64,000 nt of DNA, taken from NCBI GenBank assembly GCA_036898135.1, contig CM072523.1:34749968-34813967 (forward strand). The letters run 5' to 3'. Origin of the DNA: Oncomelania hupensis. Its lineage: Eukaryota; Mollusca; Gastropoda; Littorinimorpha; Pomatiopsidae. Below are positions 39,182-53,439 of the stretch, piece after piece. Each line of letters begins with the position of its first letter. The stretch's first letter is position 1. The notes beneath the pieces were generated by a model. It saw only the letters and a program-made list of their open reading frames with translations, had not been told where the DNA came from and did no database searches. The position numbers and the translations under genes were made by a program.

Positions 39182-39768
39182 ACCCCAGTTGGGGTGCCGG
39201 GGGTTTCAGTATAAATAGTATCCCCACTTTCTGGAAATTTAGTGCTTTAAATTCCCACTGTCGCTGTCTTTCTCATTTGCTCTTTCTCATTCCTGCTCTG
39301 TTCTATCAATCTGCTATACTATCGTCTTCTTCGCTAGACCAGTCTCCTACCTTTTTTCTTGAAAACTCTTCCGGGACAAGACTCCTTGTTTGTGTATGAG
39401 GTCTGTTGGATCAGCTTGGGAATATTGGACGCTTTCTGCCAGGTGGTCACTAGGGCTTCAAATGATGTTATTATTTAGCAATGTAGGCATTTTATATATA
39501 TATATGTGTTTTGTTGATAATTTATAATGATGTTTGTATTCTATTTTGTTTTTGTAAACGGGGGTTCGATAAGTTGGGGTGAAGCCTCAGCCGTCCCCTG
39601 CGTGGGATGTCTTTATTGTAAAGTGACTGGCTGGTGGAGAGCTTTCGGTTTTACCACTAGGGTTGTTTCAGCAGATCTTTTATGCGGATCAGGGGTTGTC
39701 CGGTCCTGATTTGGCTCGGAAGAGTCCGCTGGACCTAAAGCAATAATAAGGTAATGTAATGTAATGTT
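39182..39768 (+). mobile_element. 587-bp non-autonomous retroposon (family D), full copy
   Basis: It is bounded by a perfect 12-bp target duplication ATTGGTACCAAT (39170-39181 and 39769-39780), which is also a palindrome. The 5' end is CCCCAGTTGGGG (a hairpin), soon followed by a TATA-like CAGTATAAATAG. The middle is pyrimidine-rich. The 3' end has the stem-loop GGTCC-GGCTC-GGAA-GAGTC-GGACC, then AAAGCAATAATAAGG and an (AATGT)n tail. A second full copy lies at 62988-63563. No tRNA boxes and no long ORF; the shared short frame with CVGCLYCK and TGWWRAF is not convincing as a protein. Confidence 0.87.
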
Positions 39769-39781
39769 ATTGGTACCAATG

Positions 39782-41666
39782 CTACCAATCCATGCTCAGT
39801 GCGGAAGACGCATACCTGCTGCAGGATTACGTACAGCATACCACCTAATTCTTAAGTCTAGGTTCCTTCCCCCAGGTCTCTGTTCCCTCTAATGTTCTAT
39901 GATCTTCCAGCTATAGGTCTTTGTTCCCCAAAGGTTTCTTTACCACATTGTTTACTTTGTATGCGTGTATGCGTGCGTGTGTGTGCCTTCGTTTTTGTTT
40001 TATGTGTGTGTGTGTTTGTGTATGGGTGTGTGTGTGTGTGTAAATATGGGCACACTTTTATGTAATTAGATACCAAGTACTACATATTCACGAACGGCCC
40101 TTCACGAACATGTTTAGGGGAATACACACCTACGGAACATACACCTAAAGGAACATAGGCATGGATGAACCTGTACCGGAAGAACATAAGACTAAAGTGG
40201 AACAGACCAGGGGAAGGACAAATGGATGGGGGAGGGGGGGTGATGTTGATCTGGGGGAACATAGGCCTAACTGAGCGACCATAGACTTGGGTGAACATAG
40301 ACTTCGTAAAACATCGGGCTAACCCCATATTCCCAGAGCAAGCCTCTTGACTGGCTTGCAATGACTGCAGGCACAGCCAGCATTCAGCTCCATTCTCTAG
40401 CCAGGCTGCACACGAATGATGGCATTTGGCCCGAAGCCCCTTGCGAGTCAATATTATTGGCTGGGCGCATCAAATAGACACATCGATGAGGGCAAAAAGC
40501 AGTTTGGAATTGGCCCATTTCCTTCTTTCCTTTCCATCCCATGCAATGAACAACGAAGCGAAGGAGAGGAAAATGTCCAGAAGCTAGAAGGTCACGGGAA
40601 AAGCTATTAAGAAAAAAAAAATAAAGCTGCGATTCAAACCGCTAAAAAAATGATATTTTTTTTTAAAAGTAGTAGAAAACAAAAACACTTCTGAATTTCA
40701 AATCGTTTCGCAATTAGTGGTGAAGCGATAGCGAAGACTTCCTTTAAAAAAAATAATACAACAACAGCAACAACAACAAAACTCTCCAAAAGGCAAAGGT
40801 GGGGGGGGGGGGGGGGGGGGGGGTTAAGAGGAGGGAGAGAGTGGGGGTTGGGGTTTGAAAAAGGTGGGATGTTAACACAAAAGAAGCAACACATGCATCC
40901 GTAAAAAAATTGTTTAATATAATCACAAATCGTTGGTGGTGTCCACATACTTCAATGATCGCAAAACTTGTGATGACCGCATACTTCAATGATGCATATA
41001 CATAATGGACTTTAGTTAGGGAAAACTAGCTTTGACAGGCTGGGTGGGGATGAAGTTGGAACGTGGGTGTAAAGTGGGGAGAGAGAGAGAGTAGGGGGAT
41101 GCCATTACAAAAAAAAACATGCTAACAATTACATCCGAATTAAAAAATAAAAATAAAAATTTCTTCTTTACAAAAAGCATATAACATTAACAATATTAAA
41201 TCGAACTATGAAGCCAATTAGGAGGTGAGATAGAGAGAGAGAGATAGAGAGAAAGAAAAAAAGATGAGGGGAGGGAGAAAAAATGCCATCACGAAGTAAG
41301 CAGCTCTTCCATTTCCCAAGAATCGTGATATCGTCATAATTCAGCGACAAAAAACAATTTGTGGTCTCGGATTTCAATAAAACACAACAATTTTTTTAAA
41401 GCAAAGTGGAATCATTTTTTCGATCCTTATAATTATGACAGAAAAGCATGTAACAAGTGATCCCAAAATTGTTCTGTGATTCCTTTCTAAGAAGGCTGTC
41501 GTGGAGGGTAAAAATCGTGACCCAAGGAGGAAATCGACATCCCCTACCAACAGAAAAGTAATAAATGATCAGTCCAAATCGGTGCGTGACACCGTCGTAA
41601 TGCCACAACGTATTGTTATTCTGGCGTAGAGCGAGAGAGAGAGGGAGGGAGAGAGAGAGAGAGCTA

Positions 41667-41737
<71 letters not shown>

Positions 41738-42912
41738 GCGGGGTGCGTGGCAGGGGAGTGGGAGGATATTGAAAATTCAGTGTCCTAAAACTGGTCACTC
41801 GGTGCTCAATACAATAATATTTGTTGGCACTGAAGAGGTCAACCCAAGCCCTTGAATTGGACGCCAGAGTGCACAACTAACCAACCCTACCATTCCATTT
41901 CTCTACTTAACCTTCCATTTAACTCTGTCACTGCCAGACTGTCCGTGCGAAACAGGAGACGGTCAAAGTAGGCTATTTATAAACCTGCACCTGCGAGTAT
42001 TCATTAGTTAGTCGGGACAGTTTTGAGTGATGCTTTGTTTGTTTGTTTGTTTGTTTTAGTTTGCTTGCTGATACACAGAATGATTCGGCGTCAAATCCAT
42101 TGGCTATCAGTGCAAGCATAAATTCGCGGACTAGCAGTTCTTGTCTTTGATTGTTTGTAAGAGAGGTAACACAAGCGGTGCTGAAATTATCCAGCACAAA
42201 AGCAGAATCTGCCCAATGTATAAGCAAGGGGCGACGACCAGGATCCAAAAGAAAGCACGTTCTCACCTCTCAAAACTTGGCGTCTCCTTTCACTTTACGT
42301 GCTGTTTGTTGTTGTCGTTTTGTTGTTCATGTTGTTGTTTGTTGTTGTTGCCAACGATGTATTTATAACATGAAAAGAACAATCAAAACTCGAGAAGGGA
42401 TTCAAAATAATTAAACCGTTCACTCAGAATGCTTAAAATAACAAAACACTGCGTAAGAATCCATGCTGATACAGCTCTCATTTCAATGGAGACAAAAAGG
42501 TTTGTGTAAAGCACAAGTGATAAAGGTGTCTCGCCTAAACGATGGGACTTGAGTTTTATCTTGAACAAAATCCTTACTAGAGACTATCATCCGATCCGTG
42601 GAATGAGAAAATTATAGAAAAGATCTATCTCCTCTCCTCTGCTGCCAATTGGTTGGCACTTGGAAAACATGACTCAAAAAATGCTCATGCAAGTCGGCAC
42701 AACAAGGGTTAAAGACAAATCTTCCCCGAGGGTATGTACTTTGTAAACTTATTGCCGGACAGGGTGGAACTCCAAAATGTCGGCTGCCCGACTGTCTGGC
42801 GTCCATTTCAATCACATTAGTGAAAGAAAGACCCCGTGACAGAACTACTGCCCGCCATTATACTACTTCGTGAAACTGACCCTGAGGACCCGGTTTCTGT
42901 TTTAAATTCCAT

Positions 42913-42943
<31 letters not shown>

Positions 42944-43929
42944 TTACTTGATGCACCCCATTTGGCCAGGAGAGTGGGAATGTTAAATGGTCAAGGCCTA
43001 ATCAAACATTAACCTAGTTACAGGGATTGCTGTTCTGGCGGTCATATTAAAACTAACGGACTAAGTAACCTACATCCTAATTTATTTATTTATTTATTTA
43101 TTTATTTATTTGCTATTTCATTATTAGTGTGGTTATTTATTTTTTGGTAATTAATCAATTAAATAATTAACCTATTTTTTCTTTTTATTGTAATATTTAT
43201 TTACTTATTTATCAGAGGCGTATAAACACCTAACAATTGTATCTTTATTTCCTAAGGAATCCTTTCCTGAGAAAGTGACTCAAGATAATATATCTATTGT
43301 CCTCATAACTCACAAGGAAATGAGGTGTGTGGTGTGACGACTCAACATACAAGGACAATGATAAAGACAACACTAATAAAATATTCTGCATAGATCACAT
43401 TATCAAAGAGCAATAAAATAACGTTTTCATGAACGGTGAAATCATGCACACTTTTACTTGCACAGAAACATCACACTATCCCATTCGTAAGATAGCTTTC
43501 AGGCACTCGGCAACTATCACACCGCAGTTGCATAACCGCAATCACACCGCAGTTGCAATCTTCCACCAAACAGTGCACAAACCCTCAACATGCATATATA
43601 ATATATACACACACTATTTTAAGTTTTTAAAAGTTGATAAATATACATAGGTGATAAAAGTCGAAAATGCTACGATATTAAGTACTATCCAAATTAAAGG
43701 AATTATGATTAGGAATTTTTTAAAAAAAAAAATTAACAAAATTGAGCAAAAGTTTTTAAAAAAAACAGTCATAATTGCATAAAAATACCATGTAACAGTA
43801 AATTGATAAGCAGTTTCCTTTATCTAAACGAGGGCAACAATATAAAACACAATCAAGAATAAAGCATAAAACATTAGTATCATAGTTCTTTACCGTAGTT
43901 CTTTGCAGAGCCCTCCTCCCCCTCCCCCA

Positions 43930-43930
<1 letters not shown>
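39782..43930. other. No gene recognised; simple-sequence patches
   Basis: Includes a GT-rich tract at about 39960-40040, a poly(G) run at 40801-40822, (GA)n at 41632-41738, and (TTTA)n at 42915-42945 and about 43081-43110. Frames at 40080-40451 and 42141-42414 lack domains. I see no exon with a convincing domain or RNA gene. Confidence 0.5.
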
Positions 43931-43970
<40 letters not shown>

Positions 43971-44029
43971 ACACACACGTACACACACAATCCAAGGCAA
44001 AGTGAGTAACCGCAGTTAGGCAAAGTGTG

Positions 44030-45300
44030 TCACAGCAGTTCGTGAGCGGCGTCACAGCGACTTAATAAAAAGTCGTTCCGCATGCGGTTCGTCCGGGCTC
44101 GGAGAGACCTCAGACGCTGTGAGGACTCCCGTCCGGACTCGCAGGACGCCGCCGTCTGATGGAGAGGGTGGCGATCGTCCGCGCGGATGCTTGTCAGCTT
44201 CCTCAGAGCCACTCTCGGGAACGATGGAGGCTGCTCTGGTTACAATCTTCTCCAGTCGAAACATGTCACCTTTCTTGGCGCTGCTGTGGTATTACAGCTG
44301 GTTGAAGGTCAGGATGCTCTGGGTGGTCGACTGGAAGAAGAGGCGTAGAATGTCAGGGCAGACCTGGTACCGTCTAAGCTTTTTCAAGAAGAAAAACCTC
44401 TGGAACAGCATCGACTTTGGAAGACCCGTCCAGATGGTTGTCGATGAGCGTGTCTAGGTACTTGTAGGGCTCCACCATTTCCACTGGGTCGCTCTTGATG
44501 ACGGTCGGGTCGATGCAAACCTTTGTCCTTTTGAAGTCTGCAACGAGCTCTATCATCTTGGACACGTTCAGCTTAAGGAAATTCGTGCCGCACCACTCCC
44601 CCAGCTCCTCCACGGCTTGCTTGTATACCGATACATCGCCCTTCAGGATGAGACCAGACAGCAAACAGACTGTCATCATCTGAGGATAGAAAGTTTGCGG
44701 TGTACAGCGTAAAAAGAGATGGGGAGAGCACGCAAACCTGAGAAGCTCCAGTGTTGGTCATGACAGGGCACGCCCGACACGAACTCTCTGAAACCTCTGG
44801 GTCAGGAAACATCTGAGGACGACAAAGTAGACGTTGATCTTCAGAAGCTTCAAGACCATTAGGTGTGACTTGATGGTGTTGACGGCGCTGCTGAAGTCAA
44901 TGAAAAGGATCCTGGCATAGGTGGAAGGCTTCTCGAGGTGTCGATAGATGTTGTGCAGAAGAGTTAAGATCGAATCTTCAGTAATCACGTTACGGACATA
45001 TGCGATCTGAAGATGATCCTGATGCTCTTCTGTCTCTGACATCAGCCTGCGTATGATGATCTTCTCAGCACACTTGAAGGGGATGGAGTTTAGCGCCACG
45101 AGCCTGTAGTCGTTCAGCGTGGCTGGGGAGCTCTTCTTCGTTACAGGCACCATAATGGAGCTCTTCCAGATCGCTGGCATGCTGCCTTCGTCAAGGAACC
45201 TCTGGAAGATCTCAAAGTAGGCTTGGGCCAGCGCGTCACCACACTCCCTCAAGAGTCTGCCGCTAATATGGTCGGGATCGGCCGCACTGCGCATCTTCAC
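44030..45300 (-). pseudogene. RT and C-terminal region of the Rex1/CR1-like LINE
   Basis: Starting at 45300: RSAADPDHISGRLLRECGD, IWKSSIMVPVTKKS, LNDYRLVALNSIPFKCAEKI, HQDHLQIAYVRNVITEDSIL, ARILFIDFSSAVNTI and QRVRVGRALS. Then, in another frame, NTGASQVCVLSPSLFTLYT, a damaged SSDDDSLF where FxDDT is expected, LGEWCGTNFLKLNVSK, ELVADFKRTK and VEPYKYLDTLIDN. The region ending at 44030 (EKIVTRAASIVPES) is the usual C-terminus. The catalytic motif is corrupted by indels. The 4-5 frame shifts imply substantial age. Confidence 0.85.
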
Positions 45301-46169
45301 CCTCTGGAAGGCCTGTCTGACCTTCTCAACCCTATCAGGACTGGCAAGGGAGGTTTATCAAGCACCTCCTCCATGGCTTGCTGCTGCTCTTCACTGAATT
45401 CGTACCGGTCAAACCTGGCATAGAATGAGTTCAGCTCGCCAGCCAGCTTCGCTTCGTCTAGGGACTGTATCGAGGACTTCTGCTTGTGACCGGTGATATG
45501 ATAGTGCCCATGTCCCTCCAGGACTGCCTAGCGTTGCTCTCTAGGAAGTGGTCTTCAAACCTGGACGTGATATTCATGTTGAGCTGCCTTTGTACTGCTT
45601 TCATCTCGTCCTTGTCACCGTTCTTGAACGCCTCTCTCTCTTTCTGTATAGGAGTCTTTTAAGACCAGGGGTAATCCAGGGCCTGATGTTGGGAAAGACC
45701 TTGCTGGACTTGGTCTCAAGAACGGTGTCTGCAAAGAAGGCGATGTAGGACTAAATGGCGTCGACATTCACATCGATGCTGGGATCAGAGAAGACACTCC
45801 AATCCGTAGACTCAAAGCAGCCTCTGAGTGTGTCCACTTCTTCACTAACTTCACGGTGGGCTTCTCCCGCTTCAGGCATTGGCGGTAGATAGGCATCAGG
45901 TGGATCATGTTATGGGGACTCCTGCCAAGACCATGGAGGGGTCTCGACTTTTAGGCTCTGGGAATTTCCCTAACATAGGTCGATGGAGTTGTCTTTGTGG
46001 GTCAGACAGGTGACAACTGCTTGAAGTGGGGGATGGCGCGGTTTAGCTTGCAGCTGTTGAAATCCCCAAGCACAAAACAAGGGGACTCAGGGTATTGCGA
46101 CGATAACATATGAACAACCTCCGCTACTTTACATGCTGCTGCCTTGGTGTCTGCCTTGGGGTGGATGTC

Positions 46170-46643
46170 CACCACGGTCACGAAGAGCTGATTGAACTCT
46201 CTGCGGATGTAGAAGGGCCTGAGAGCAACTGTTGGTATTCAATGTTCTTAGAGCAACACTTCTCCTTGACCGTGATGTTGGTGCACCATTCGCTGTTAAC
46301 AAACATGCAGACATCACCTCCCTTCGTTTTCCCCGTCATCTCAACGAAACAATCCAGAAGGACCGCTGTGAAGACTGGACAGTCAGTGTCCCCATCTTCT
46401 TCTTCTTTCAGCCAAGAATCACAAAGGCACAAAAGATTAGTCTCTGTATTCATGCAGGTACTGCACACCACTAATGCATTCGTCTAGTTTATTTCGCACA
46501 AACTGAACGTTGCCCAATTTTACGGAAGGCAGGGGTAGTCTGTTTTTTTCGTCTTCTTGTACGTAGAACAACGCCGGAACGTCGTCCTTTCTGGATCGAC
46601 GGTGAGTCAGCGCGTCGCGTATAGTTGAAATGAGCGCAACCAA
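46170..46643 (-). pseudogene. Endonuclease N-terminus of the Rex1/CR1-like LINE
   Basis: The minus strand reads LPSVKLGNVQFVRNKLDECI (start of an APE-type endonuclease), then in another frame NTETNLLCLCDSWLKEE, then TGKTKGGDVCMFVNSEWCTN and EYQQLLSGP. Below 46200, NQLFVTVVDIHPKAD and a CFVLGDFNS-like block (about 46070) continue the domain. Frames are broken at about 46450 and 46200. Confidence 0.8.
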
Positions 46644-46649
46644 ATTGGG

Positions 46650-47107
46650 GAGAGAAAAAAAAAAGAATAAAAAAGATGAGCGTGGCGATGCTTACACAAT
46701 TGCTCTTTGCTATATTGGAACATTATAGCAACGAATAAAGCGCACCCAAAAAGGTACTTTTCGAAAATGTCACTAACCTTGCAATTTTCACTCAAATCAC
46801 ACAAAAACGTTCCACAAACAGTCAATCTCTAATTACACATTTAGCATACACCTAACTTCACCAAGTAAACTGCAAACTTTCAAGAATTACACTTCTGTAA
46901 AACATGAATTAAAACCACAACCCTGAAACGTGTGTCACACCACTGGTTCGCACCACGAATTGCGCCCCATCGACTCTTACAGGTATAATATGAATACTTT
47001 ACAGCATTTAAATTGTTCACTTAATTTTTTTCTGCAACTATCCACGAAAAATCAGATACAAGAGCAACAACAAGAATGAGAAGATGACGATGACCAAGAT
47101 GATGAAG
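46650..47107. other. No gene recognised
   Basis: AT-rich anonymous sequence upstream of the (GAT)n array. No feature can be supported. Confidence 0.4.
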
Positions 47108-47226
<119 letters not shown>

Positions 47227-47807
47227 CAACCATTGCACATAGCTACGATCGAAAGAATGTATACTCCAGGCACTCGCTGCGCAGCAGGCCAAAGTATGTC
47301 CTTTGTCCCTTGAAGGGATATTGGCGAGGTTAGCAGCCTGCTCAGTTACTGTGTCGCTGAAAGACTACAAACGGAGAAGTAAGTTTCGTCTCCTCTAGGC
47401 GACGAATTAGGTCACGCTGTATCTGTTTCTAGGTCAACTGTCTTTTACGAACCGTTTGAGATTCTTTTCGAACCGTTTATTGACGCCGGATAGTGTCCTC
47501 ACTTGGTTTGATACAATTTAAGAATCTAAGAAGGCACATGGGTTTTTGGGTCGGAAAAAGTGCATTTATGTAGAGAAAAGGGTTAGGGAAAGGAAAAGGG
47601 TTAGATCTACAACTAACCATTACCCGAGCCCTTGTACTTGTAGCAATATTCCACTCTTTCCGTCACTTTTAAACAGTACTGCGGTTCGCATCCGCGGCTA
47701 GCAGCGAGCCCAAAGTATACTTTGAAGGGATGGAGGGAATACTTTCACCTGCTGCTAGCGAGAGTTTTGGCGATACTTTCTACCAATCGCAGCAATGTGT
47801 ATTACCT
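47227..47807. other. No gene; short internal duplication next to GAT arrays
   Basis: Blocks containing CAAAGTATGTCCTTTGTCCC...GAAGGGATATTGGCGA (about 47291) and CCAAAGTATACTTTGAAGGGATGG (about 47709) are similar and both lie near a (GAT)n array, suggesting a diverged duplication. Confidence 0.4.
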
Positions 47808-47809
47808 CT

Positions 47810-47868
<59 letters not shown>

Positions 47869-47990
47869 AATGATGATGATGAAATGACGGCGACGACAAT
47901 GTCGCGATGATTACGAAGTTGAGAAGAAGAAGAAGAAGAAGAAGAAGAAGAAGAAGAAAGAAGAAGAAGAAGAAGAAGAAGAAGAAGAAG
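47808..47990. repeat. (GAT)n followed by (GAA)n
   Basis: (GAT)n lies at 47808-47881 and (GAA)n at about 47923-47990, with a GACGGCGACGACAATG spacer. Not coding. Confidence 0.9.
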
Positions 47991-49756
<1,766 letters not shown>

Positions 49757-50031
49757 ATGATTATAACAACTTGGAATAACTTACCCTCTGAGGTCGTTAA
49801 TGCAGATTCACTCAGTGCGTTCACAAATAAGTTATATAAGTTGTTCAAAGAGGGGGGGGGAGGAGGGGAGGGTACGTGTACCACTAATGTGGACGTTCAA
49901 AATGTATTCAACATTGTTAAGACAATAAGACTGGGTCAAGGGTTCGGAGCGACCACTGTCCCTCATTCAGAGGGCTAACGCCTTCTAGCGTGCATGCCGT
50001 ATATTGCAATGCTATGCTATGCTATGCTATC
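49757..50031 (+). pseudogene. LINE 3' end fragment with (GCTAT)n tail
   Basis: The plus strand encodes TTWNNLPSEVVNADSLSAFT then NKLYKLF, the conserved WNxLPxEVVxAxSLxxFxxxLd block at the extreme C-terminus of many CR1/Jockey/L1-like LINE ORF2s. A 3' UTR of about 130 bp and a tail of GCTAT units (50008-50031) follow. It is 5'-truncated. Confidence 0.75.
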
Positions 50032-51125
50032 ATGGGTTCTTGTCGAACATAATTCACTTTATGTCTGCAAAGTTCGGAATGGGAGAAGAAAAAGAAGGGG
50101 AACAAGACGAAAAAAATCACTTTAAGTCCTGCAAATTCGTAAAAAAAAAAAGAGAGGGAAAAAATACACCCACAGGCACTCATGTCTGGATAGTCCGACA
50201 CGGGTGCCTGTGGAGTAAAGGGGAGCACAAATGTTAGGGGTAAAGGTTGAGAAGAGGGAGGAAGAAATGGATCTGATTAAACCATACAAATGAATGGCCG
50301 CCGTACGCAGTAATATGCATCATATGCAAAACTGCACTCATTGGAGGATTTATATAAACATAATGATGAAAAATTCACTATGCCAACCGCATGTGTTTGT
50401 CCACGATTATACAAAATGTGTGACAGGCAATGCTTTGACCTTTAAAACAATGCAGCACAGCTAGTGACGTGAGCACAGGGTTCATCACTAAACCTGCCTG
50501 TCGGTCGATAAAGAGGCATTAGGCATCTCCCTCTTTCACAAGCCAGCTTAATGAGCATGACATAATTTTTTTCTCTGTTACAATTAACATGATAGATATT
50601 ATGAGAGAAAAACGTTTAGGGTTATGTCCCCCTCTTCCTCCCCCCCCCTCCCGTTACACCCACCCACTCATGGGCGTGCAGCTTTATGAGGAGTAAGTGC
50701 AACAAAGGGTGAGTGGGAGCAGCAGGACCCCCTCTCCCCCCACCCAAACGTTATCTTCTCGGCACATCACGCGTTCTTCGTACAATGGTTTTAAAGCTCG
50801 ATGAACATCAAGAACGATAATTGCTAGATGCATAGATATGCATGCGTTACGCTGGCAGTTCTCTCCCTTGGGAGATCTCCGTGACCTTTTACCTCTTGAC
50901 CTTTCACTACAATGAATGTCTGCGTTGTCATGTTTTGATCTCCTAGACTAGATTATATAGCCCTAAATATGCTTATCCAATTTTTGATGAACGGCAGCGA
51001 AGCGGCCGATAGAAAACATAAGCTAAAGAAGAAGCATATCGTCTTCCTGCAGCGATCAATTCATTACCATTCTGCTCTATAACAATCATGGATATAGATA
51101 ACCAATAACGTTCTTTCTGTGTTCC

Positions 51126-51126
<1 letters not shown>
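50032..51126. other. No gene recognised
   Basis: Anonymous sequence with C-rich patches near 50630-50660 and 50735-50750. Frames at 50004-50237 lack domains. Confidence 0.45.
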
Positions 51127-51222
<96 letters not shown>

Positions 51223-51783
51223 GATGACTATAAACGGATCAATATTCTACCTCTTACCGACAGACTAAAATTTAATAAAGGCGTTTTCATGCACAAGGTC
51301 CTTTCTGGCAATGCACCTTCCTATCTATCTTCTCTTTTTAAAAAAACACAACAACAACTGCCAGATCGTCCACAAAATTAAATGTTCCAATTCCAAGAAA
51401 TGATCTCTACAAAACTAGTCTAGCTTATTCCGGTTCCATTTTGTGGAATAACTTTCCTGAAGATCTCCGCACTCCAGCATCTAAATTTACATAATTTAGA
51501 ACACGTCTCCTAAAACACATTAAAAATTAAAAACACATTAATTGTTAATGTTGTTGATTGAGATTAACAACATTAATTTGATTTCAATTGTTTGAAAAGG
51601 ATTTTATCAAATGATGACTTTGTTTATTTGTTATTGTTCCATGATGTGAATGTTATAACCTTGAGTTGTATTTAATAGTTATTGTTAAAACCCCAAGGGC
51701 AAGATGTAAAAAAGCGCATCCAGCGCTTATTCTTTTACCCTTGCAAAATAAAATTGTTATCTTACCTTATCTTATCTTATCTT

Positions 51784-51845
<62 letters not shown>
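51127..51845. repeat. (CT)n microsatellite split by a LINE 3' fragment
   Basis: (CT)n occupies 51127-51220 and again 51789-51845, with the LINE fragment between them. The arrangement parallels that at 9467/15771. Confidence 0.8.
51222..51788 (+). pseudogene. LINE ORF2 C-terminus and 3' UTR with (TTATC)n tail
   Basis: The plus strand reads RINILPLTDRLKFNKGVFMH, then KVLSGNAPSYLSSLF, and after a frameshift LYKTSLAYSGSILWNNF and EDLRTPASKF. This is the C-terminal region after RT in Jockey/CR1/L2-like LINEs. The 3' UTR ends AAAATAAAATTGTTATCTTA with TTATC units (51756-51788). Stops and a frameshift are present. It is 5'-truncated. Confidence 0.78.
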
Positions 51846-51849
<4 letters not shown>

Positions 51850-52571
51850 CTTCCTTCTCGCTCTCCGTCCTTTCCAGGAAACATCCAGGTACGACTTCAT
51901 CACCTACTATACTCCCCACCACCCCCACCTTCCTTCTCCACGCGCCAAATCAGTCTGGCATGTCAAACAGAGAACAACGGAGTGTCCACCTCGTCTCGAC
52001 GTTGAGCCTATTAGTCAGTACTGTCTATTGCCCACCGCTGGCAGCCTCCGAGGGGATGTGACCTTCGGATCGCGAATGCGAAATGAACACAGGTTGGAGA
52101 TCAGTTTGCGTAATTAACATATTGCAATGAAATCTCCCAGCTTACTTCTAAATAGACTAGAGGAATGCACGGAAACCCTGTAGGTAAGAAATTGAGCTTG
52201 CAACTACTTGGATTCCACGATGCTAACTTCAGAAAGTATTTCTATTATACATATGCCGCGCGACCAACCTCTAGGCATACGGACACACTCATACACAGAC
52301 ACACGCACACATATGCACACCCACACACACACGCGTGCTCGCACACAAAACCTTCATATACACACACAAACACACACAGATACTAACACACGCTCAGTGA
52401 TTAGATCTACACTAAACGGTCGCTAACGATTCACTACTGTCGATGGAAATTTTGCAACAAAACCCCATGAAATAATGTCTACATAAAATACTGCCCATTG
52501 CCTGCGATAAGATACAGTTTGCTTTTTCTGATTCAATTTGTGTTTAGCAACAAGGGCCTGTTTATTAACCT
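51846..52571. other. No gene recognised
   Basis: Anonymous sequence with a CACA-rich stretch at 52270-52390. Open frames at 51666-52061 and 52165-52426 run through CT and CA tracts and are not credible genes. Confidence 0.45.
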
Positions 52572-52574
52572 ATG

Positions 52575-52608
<34 letters not shown>

Positions 52609-52680
52609 TCAATTTGTGTTTAGCAACAAGGGCCTGTTTATTAGCCTATGTATTACACACACACACACACACACACCCAC
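52540..52680. repeat. Tandem duplication of about 76 bp ending in (CA)n
   Basis: TTCAATTTGTGTTTAGCAAC, then AAGGGCCTGTTTATTA, CCTATGTATTAC and (CA)n occurs twice in succession. The copies are nearly identical. Confidence 0.85.
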
Positions 52681-52794
52681 ACAAACCAAACATACACACA
52701 CGCGCGCGAGCGCTCACACATACACAACCACCCATGCACACAAAAACAACAAGAACAACAACAACAACAACCAAAGGCCACTTTCATCGCAGTC

Positions 52795-52797
<3 letters not shown>

Positions 52798-52881
<84 letters not shown>
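52798..52881. repeat. (GA)n microsatellite
   Basis: About 42 GA units directly abutting the LINE endonuclease fragment at 52882. Confidence 0.92.
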
Positions 52882-52884
<3 letters not shown>

Positions 52885-53190
52885 AACGTCCATAACAGGA
52901 TTGTGGTCACTGAGGTTGATGTCAGACACTTTGACATTTTGTATTTTAGAGGGATTGTTCGTATAAATGTGAGCAAGTAGGGTCTCTGGTTTATTCACCA
53001 TCTGCTGGAGCCCGAATAAGGAAAATGCTGATTCCCAGGATATATGTGGTTTCATCAGATTGATATTAAAATCCTCTAAAAGTATCACATCAGAATTTGG
53101 GTAAATGACAGTGACGCTGTTTATTCTATGCACAAAATCGTCATACAATGAATACGTGGAAGCAGGTCTTCGATACACAAAATCTATCAA
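52882..53190 (-). pseudogene. LINE endonuclease fragment (APE-type)
   Basis: The minus strand encodes IDFVYRRPASTYSLYDDFV, then VILLEDFNINLMKP (GDFNxDL motif with Glu in place of Gly), then GLQQMVNKPETLLAHIYTNN and VKVSDINLSDHNPVMDV (SDHxPV). These are the conserved motifs of the second half of an APE-type endonuclease in Jockey/CR1-like LINEs. The frame is open over the whole fragment. It ends abruptly at (GA)n on one side and meets (AAT)n on the other. Confidence 0.85.
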
Positions 53191-53191
53191 G

Positions 53192-53264
<73 letters not shown>

Positions 53265-53290
53265 AGGATGCTATTTACGCGCCTTTCACC
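53190..53290. repeat. (AAT)n tract followed by a CTATTTACGCGCCTTTCACC block
   Basis: About 25 AAT units (to 53264), then a GCTATTTACGCGCC block comparable to those after the (AAT)n arrays at 15868 and 23229, with GGCTCAAAGAGCG further on. Confidence 0.65.
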
Positions 53291-53439
53291 AAATCAATCA
53301 GGCTCAAAGAGCGGCGATCTATACCAACATACACGCTCACCTGTCTCATCCACCCTCACACACTCCAAATAAACATCCATCACTCAAACAGGTGGTGTAA
53401 AGGCAGGGAGATCGCTATTAGAAGACGGAAGAAAATCGA

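Larger units (their letters stand above)
43980..46643 (-). mobile_element. Decayed Rex1/CR1-like LINE, near full-length ORF2
   Basis: On the minus strand the parts run from an endonuclease start (46643) through RT (45300-44374) to a C-terminal Arg/Ser-rich end (44264-44030). The (CT)n/(CA)n tract at 43930-43978 follows the 3' end. Order and motifs match one APE-type LINE. Many frameshifts and stops make it inactive. Confidence 0.82.

Noticed and set aside
39527..39709. Short frame with CVGCLYCK and TGWWRAF, shared with 63196-63483
   Set aside because: The similarity is explained by the two copies of the family D retroposon; the start and upstream residues differ.
47575..47620. AAAAGGGTTAGGGAAAGG as a telomere-like site
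   Set aside because: Only two loose GGTTAG words; too short to support.
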